Origin: Proteus mirabilis ATCC 29906
Lineage (GTDB): Bacteria; Pseudomonadota; Gammaproteobacteria; Enterobacterales; Enterobacteriaceae
Direction: 5' to 3'
NCBI RefSeq assembly: GCF_000160755.1
Contig: NZ_GG668576.1
Location: 1,332,031-1,396,030, forward strand
Length of the DNA stretch: 64,000 nt
The stretch's first letter is position 1. Each line of letters starts with the position of its first letter. The translations under genes and the position numbers were made by a program. A model generated the notes under the pieces. That model was not told where the DNA came from, ran no database searches, and saw only the letters and a list, made by a program, of their open reading frames with translations. Positions 58,831 to 64,000 of the stretch are shown piece by piece.

Positions 58831-59799
58831 TTATTTTTCACATATGTCGCGGATTATAGCTTCAAGTAAGTCAATATGCTCAACTTTATCATTCAAAGCA
58901 GGAATGTATTCATACTGTTTTCCACCACCATGTATAAAGAACTCACGGTTCTGTTCATTAATTTCTTCTAATGTTTCTAAACAGTCTGATGAAAATCCGG
59001 GACAAATAACCTGTACATGTTCAACCCCTTCACTACCCAGTTTTTCCATCGTTTTATCAGTATAAGGTGATAACCAAGGCTCACGACCAAAACGTGACTG
59101 GAAAGTCATCATCACTTTTTCTGCTGGATAATCAAGTTGCTGTTTTAATTTTTCTACTGTAAGGCAACATTCATCAAAATAGATATCCCCAGTTTTAATA
59201 AATCGTTCAGGAATGCCATGAAATGAAAGTACTAAACGATCCGGCTTACCATGTTGCTTGAAACTCTCGTCAATGCTATTTACCAGCGCTTTAATATAAA
59301 GTGGATGTTGAGCATAACTACGAACAAAATGCAGTGAAGGAATAGTTCGCATCGTTTTAAACAGTTGGCTAATACCATCAAATACCGCCCCCGATGTCGA
59401 ACAAGAGTATTGAGGATAGAGAGGTAATACAATTAACTTTTCAACGCCCTGCGCCAATAATCGCGTCAGTCCTTCGTTGAGGGAAGGATTGCCGTAACAC
59501 ATACCTAGTTCAACAGGTATATGCGCAAAACGTTGTGCTAACGCTTTTTGCTGTGCACGGCTATAGACTAAAAGAGGAGAGCCGTCTGGCAACCAAATTT
59601 GTTGGTATAATTTGGCCACTTTAGGTGAGCGAAATGGCAAAATAACCCCATGAAGAATGGGTTTCCAAATCCACGGGGAAACATCAACAACGCGAGGATC
59701 GCTAAGAAACTGAGCTAAATAGCGCTTCACTGCATCTGGTTGAGGTGCATCAGGGGTGCCAAGATTGACCAAAAGAACGCCGTATTTAGCATCATTCAT
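58831..59799 (-). CDS. hemH: Ferrochelatase
   Basis: Inserts Fe2+ into protoporphyrin IX, the last haem step, 322 aa (E. coli 320). Conserved [21 protein letters not shown], the catalytic His in [12 protein letters not shown], and [16 protein letters not shown]. Peripheral membrane enzyme. Between wzz and adk. Confidence 0.97.
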   Translation of the reverse strand: MNDAKYGVLLVNLGTPDAPQPDAVKRYLAQFLSDPRVVDVSPWIWKPILHGVILPFRSPKVAKLYQQIWLPDGSPLLVYSRAQQKALAQRFAHIPVELGMCYGNPSLNEGLTRLLAQGVEKLIVLPLYPQYSCSTSGAVFDGISQLFKTMRTIPSLHFVRSYAQHPLYIKALVNSIDESFKQHGKPDRLVLSFHGIPERFIKTGDIYFDECCLTVEKLKQQLDYPAEKVMMTFQSRFGREPWLSPYTDKTMEKLGSEGVEHVQVICPGFSSDCLETLEEINEQNREFFIHGGGKQYEYIPALNDKVEHIDLLEAIIRDICEK

Positions 59800-59919
59800 A
59801 CCAAGACTCCTTAGAGCTGTTTTATTAACATAACCAAAAGTAAAAGAGTAAAGGAAAATAGTGAACTCTGTTTGTCAATTAATCGGATTGTATTCTTTTT
59901 ATAAATATTTTGTAAAAAA

Positions 59920-59940
59920 AATCCCGGTCTAACCGGGATT
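59920..59940 (-). terminator. adk terminator
   Basis: aatcccggt / accgggatt stem, followed on the minus strand by T8. Confidence 0.93.
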
Positions 59941-59958
59941 GCTCTTCGGTGCTATAGA

Positions 59959-60630
<672 letters not shown>

Positions 60631-60730
60631 TTATAGTTAAACTCGAAAACGCATTACCATACCATTTTGTGAGGTCATCGCTCAAGAAATCACGTTATCG
60701 ATTGCACTTTATTTTTATCGCAAAAGAAAA

Positions 60731-60763
60731 AAACCACGCTCTCTTGCGCAAAGAACGTGGTTT
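60731..60763 (-). terminator. htpG terminator
   Basis: aaaccacg pairs with cgtggttt; on the minus strand a T run follows the stem. Confidence 0.88.
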
Positions 60764-60785
60764 AAATGATTGAAAACGAATATGG

Positions 60786-62669
60786 TTACGCGTTTTTAGC
60801 TAATAGTTGATTCACTAAACGAATAAACTGGTTTGGATCTTCTAAAGTTCCTCTTTCAGCAAATAGCGCTTGATCAAGTAATAAATTGATCCAATCCGCG
60901 AACTGTGTTTCATCGGTCAACTCAGCCGTTTGTTTGACTAATGGATGGTTAGGGTTTAACTCAAAGTTGTATTTAACTTCGGGGACTTGTTGACCTGCAG
61001 CCGCAAAAAGTTTCGCCATTTGCGTACTCATTTCATCCGCGCCAGTAGTAACAATAGCAGGCGTATCCGTTAAACGATGAGTTAATTTCACCTCTTTAAC
61101 TTTATCACCTAGTAAGGTTTTTACACGCTCAACAAAAGGTGCCAGTTGTTTATCTGTCTCCTCCTGCTGCGCTTGTTTCTCTTCATCAGCCAGTTTATCT
61201 AAAGATTCATCTGCTTTGCTCACAGATTGGAATGATTTACCATCGAATTCAGTGAGATAGTTCATCATCCACTCATCAATGCGATCGGATAGCAGTAGAA
61301 CTTCAATACCTTTTTTACGGAATAATTCTAGATGAGGGCTATTTTTGGCCGCAGCATAGCTATCTGCAGTGATGTAATAGATTTTATCCTGACCTTCAAC
61401 CATACGACTCACGTAATCTGCCAATGAAACAGTTTGTGCATCGCTGTCATTATGAGTAGAAGCAAAGCGCAGTAATTTAGCAATGGCTTCAATATTAGCG
61501 TGATCTTCTGCAGGACCTTCTTTTAACACTAAACCGAACTCTTTCCAGAAAGTTTGATACTCTTCAGGATTATTGTCAGCCAGTTTCTGTAACATTTGTA
61601 ATGCACGTTTAGTTAATGCGCTACGTAAATTACGTGTCACAGAGCTATCTTGTAAGATCTCACGAGAAACGTTCAACGGTAAATCGTTAGAATCGACTAA
61701 TCCGCGGATAAAACGCAAATAGTTAGGCATAAACTGTTCAGCTTCGTCCATAATAAAGACGCGCTGTACATACAGTTTTAAACCATGTTGATGTTCACGG
61801 TTCCATAAATCCCAAGGTGCTTTAGAAGGAACATACAGCAGGCTGGTGTACTCTTGTTTACCTTCAACCCGGTTATGTGCCCAGCACAGCGGATCAGCAA
61901 AATCATGAGAAAGATGCTTATAAAATTCTTTATATTCATCATCACTGATTTCTGACTTATTACGCGTCCATAACGCTTGAGCTTTATTTATTTTTTCCCA
62001 TGTAACAGTGCCGTCTTCTTCATTTTTAGTTTCTATTTCGACAGGTAGGGAAATATGATCAGAGTATTTGCTGATAATACTACGCAGACGCCAATCATCT
62101 AAATATTCGTCTTCACCTTCACGTAGATGCAGGGTAATTTCGGTACCACGATCCGCTTTTTCAATATCAGCAACCGTATAATCACCTTCACCTTGTGACT
62201 CCCAGAAAACACCTTTATCAGCAGGTTGCCCCGCGGCACGGGTACGTACCGTCACTTTGTCTGCCACAATAAATGCGGAATAAAAACCGACACCAAACTG
62301 ACCAATTAATTGGCTATCTTTCGCTTGGTCTTGTCCAATAGACTCTAAAAATGCTTTAGTCCCTGATTTCGCAATAGTCCCTAAATTATCAATCACTTCA
62401 TCGCGGGTCATACCTATGCCGTTATCACTGATAGTCAGTGTTCTTTTTTCTTTATCAGTGGCAATGCGGACATGAAGTTCACCCTCATTTTCATAAAGAG
62501 CTGCATCGGATAATGCACGAAAACGTAACTTATCCGCCGCATCCGATGCATTAGAAATCAATTCGCGAAGGAAAATTTCTTTATTAGAGTAAAGAGAATG
62601 GATCATTAATTGTAGAAGTTGCTTAACTTCAGACTGAAATCCTCTCGTTTCCTGATCTTTCATACTCAT
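60786..62669 (-). CDS. htpG: Hsp90-family chaperone HtpG
   Basis: Cytosolic ATP-dependent chaperone dimer, 627 aa (E. coli 624). N-terminal ATPase: [40 protein letters not shown] and [13 protein letters not shown]; middle domain [16 protein letters not shown]-terminal dimerisation domain. GAGGT precedes the first ATG at 62669. Preceded by a heat-shock promoter. Confidence 0.98.
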   Translation of the reverse strand: MSMKDQETRGFQSEVKQLLQLMIHSLYSNKEIFLRELISNASDAADKLRFRALSDAALYENEGELHVRIATDKEKRTLTISDNGIGMTRDEVIDNLGTIAKSGTKAFLESIGQDQAKDSQLIGQFGVGFYSAFIVADKVTVRTRAAGQPADKGVFWESQGEGDYTVADIEKADRGTEITLHLREGEDEYLDDWRLRSIISKYSDHISLPVEIETKNEEDGTVTWEKINKAQALWTRNKSEISDDEYKEFYKHLSHDFADPLCWAHNRVEGKQEYTSLLYVPSKAPWDLWNREHQHGLKLYVQRVFIMDEAEQFMPNYLRFIRGLVDSNDLPLNVSREILQDSSVTRNLRSALTKRALQMLQKLADNNPEEYQTFWKEFGLVLKEGPAEDHANIEAIAKLLRFASTHNDSDAQTVSLADYVSRMVEGQDKIYYITADSYAAAKNSPHLELFRKKGIEVLLLSDRIDEWMMNYLTEFDGKSFQSVSKADESLDKLADEEKQAQQEETDKQLAPFVERVKTLLGDKVKEVKLTHRLTDTPAIVTTGADEMSTQMAKLFAAAGQQVPEVKYNFELNPNHPLVKQTAELTDETQFADWINLLLDQALFAERGTLEDPNQFIRLVNQLLAKNA

Positions 62670-62719
62670 TTTTACCTCAATTTATCCTAATTTGGCGAAA
62701 AAAATCGATATGACTTAAA

Positions 62720-62747
62720 AGGTGGGGATAGTTAAGCAAGTTTCAAG
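62720..62747 (-). promoter_or_regulatory. Sigma-32 heat-shock promoter of htpG
   Basis: On the minus strand: -35 CTTGAAA (62741-62747), 13-bp spacer, -10 CCCCACCT (62720-62727). This is close to the sigma-32 consensus CTTGAAA/CCCCATnT. Confidence 0.85.
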
Positions 62748-62828
62748 GGAGCAGAGCTTAATAACATTAATAAAAATACTGAAACGTCATATAAAGAGGA
62801 AAAATCAATTACATAACAGCTAGGAATA

Positions 62829-62865
62829 ACCGCCAAGGCAAGCATGATATAAAGCCATTGGCGGT
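62829..62865 (-). terminator. Stem-loop after purT
   Basis: accgccaa pairs with ttggcggt, with an inner ggc/gcc pair, right after the purT stop. No T run, so a weak or Rho-assisted end. Confidence 0.45.
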
Positions 62866-62872
62866 ATGTAGA

Positions 62873-64000
62873 TCACTGCGATAAATGGTTATCACCATCA
62901 TGGGCTAAAATCGCTTGTGCACCTAAATTCGCCTCTTCAATAGCATGTTTTATGGAATCGGCATGAGCAAGCACCACACCTAAACGACGATGTCCTGAGA
63001 TTTCAGGTTTAGCAAATAAACGAATTTGTCGATTTGCCTTAAGCGCTTTTTCTAACCCCGTATAGACAATATTAGTACTAGACAACTCAGGTAAAATCAC
63101 CGCGGAAGCACAAGCACCTAATTGGCGAATACCACCGATGGGATAGCCTAAAAAAGCACGCACATGGAGCGCAAATTCTGATAAATCTTGTGAAATTAAG
63201 GTAACAAGCCCTGTATCATGAGGACGCGGTGATACTTCATTAAAAAACACCTCATCACCTTGGATAAATAGTTCCACACCAAATAACCCATAACCGCCCA
63301 AATTCTCCACTACTTTACTAGCGATATGTTGTGCTTTGGCAAGGGCAATATCACTCATTTTTTGTGGTTGCCATGACGCACGATAATCGCCTTTTTCTTG
63401 CCGATGACCAATAGGCTCGCAAAAATGAATACCATCAATAGCACGAATCGTGAGTAATGTTATCTCAAAATCAAACGGGATCATCTTTTCAACAATCACG
63501 CGCCCTTGCCCTGCTCTTCCCCCTTCTTGAGAATAAGTCCATGCACTAGTGAGATCTTGCTCTGAACGAATAACACTTTGTCCTTTTCCAGATGAGCTCA
63601 TCACCGGTTTTACAATGCAAGGAAAACCAATCTCAACCGCCGCTTTTCTAAAAGCCGCTTCATCATCAACAAATTGATAAGGAGAAGTCAGTAAGTGTAA
63701 TGTTTCTGCAGCGAGACGGCGTATTCCTTCCCTATCCATAGTGAGTTTTACTGCACGGGCACAAGGTACAACTTTTTGACCATTATTTTCTAATTCGACT
63801 AATAATGAAGTAGCAATAGCTTCAATTTCAGGCACCAAAAAATCGGGTTTCTCTTGAGTTATAATCTGTTTTAATGCCTGGCTATCAAGCATATTGACGA
63901 CATAATGGCGATGAGCAACATGCATTGCCGGCGCATTGGCATAGCGATCAACCGCAATAGTCTCAATGCCAAGACGTTGGCATTCAATGATCACCTCTTT
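62873..64000 (-). CDS. purT: Formate-dependent phosphoribosylglycinamide formyltransferase PurT (5' end outside window)
   Basis: ATP-grasp enzyme adding formyl from formate to GAR in purine synthesis. 375 codons are present; E. coli PurT has 392, so about 17-20 N-terminal residues lie beyond the right edge. The frame stays open to base 64000 ([11 protein letters not shown]), so GTG or ATG codons near the edge are not the start. Seen: [55 protein letters not shown]. Confidence 0.97.
   Translation of the reverse strand, partial: KEVIIECQRLGIETIAVDRYANAPAMHVAHRHYVVNMLDSQALKQIITQEKPDFLVPEIEAIATSLLVELENNGQKVVPCARAVKLTMDREGIRRLAAETLHLLTSPYQFVDDEAAFRKAAVEIGFPCIVKPVMSSSGKGQSVIRSEQDLTSAWTYSQEGGRAGQGRVIVEKMIPFDFEITLLTIRAIDGIHFCEPIGHRQEKGDYRASWQPQKMSDIALAKAQHIASKVVENLGGYGLFGVELFIQGDEVFFNEVSPRPHDTGLVTLISQDLSEFALHVRAFLGYPIGGIRQLGACASAVILPELSSTNIVYTGLEKALKANRQIRLFAKPEISGHRRLGVVLAHADSIKHAIEEANLGAQAILAHDGDNHLSQ

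Overview
This window is a stretch of a Proteus chromosome (Morganellaceae). Three things support that. An alpha-keto-acid-forming L-amino acid deaminase of the Proteus Lad type lies at 18360-19775. Base composition is low in GC, with very A/T-rich intergenic DNA. The right half keeps enterobacterial gene order, colinear with the E. coli argU-folD-ybcJ-cysS-ppiB-lpxH-purE/K and tesA-ybbO-cnoX-qmcA-cueR-copA-ybaP-ybaK-ushA-ybaL-gsk-hemH-adk-htpG segments. The Lad sequence and the catabolic locus on the left suggest a P. vulgaris-group species rather than P. mirabilis, but this is inference.

Left third (about 0.1-18.3 kb): two divergent blocks form what looks like one pathway for unsaturated, sulfated uronate-hexosamine disaccharides, the product of chondroitin/dermatan lyases. 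The minus-strand operon is agaR-kbaZ-agaS-EIIB-EIIC-EIID-EIIA-agaA-kduI-kduD-GH105. The plus-strand genes are anSME-sulfatase-DUF2264 and then kbaY-kdgK-eda-DJ-1. Together they can desulfate in the periplasm, import through a mannose-family PTS, and split the unsaturated disaccharide. The hexosamine-6-P would then go through AgaA/AgaS/KbaYZ and the unsaturated uronate through KduI/KduD/KdgK/Eda. Repeated CTTTC-type AgaR-like operators and CRP-like sites recur at all three promoters and tie the blocks into one regulon. No lyase is visible in the window.

18.3-27.5 kb: a variable region. It holds lad with a Fur-like box over its promoter, a PhzF-family protein, arsRB with two ArsR-type operators, two complete duplicated cassettes of a DUF1120 (fimbrial-like) secreted protein, a GrpB-family protein and a lipoprotein. 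It ends in short degenerate reading frames beside tRNA-Arg(UCU), a classic integration site.

27.5-64 kb: mostly conserved housekeeping genes: C1 metabolism, purine synthesis, tRNA charging, lipid A, copper homeostasis, envelope quality control, nucleotide salvage, haem, adenylate kinase, Hsp90, and purT cut by the right edge. Local departures include an orphan fruK that keeps a Cra operator and a 30-codon leader resembling a collapsed fruB. CopA has four N-terminal metal-binding domains. A trimeric autotransporter adhesin sits between copA and ybaP, and a Wzz-type chain-length regulator sits between gsk and hemH.
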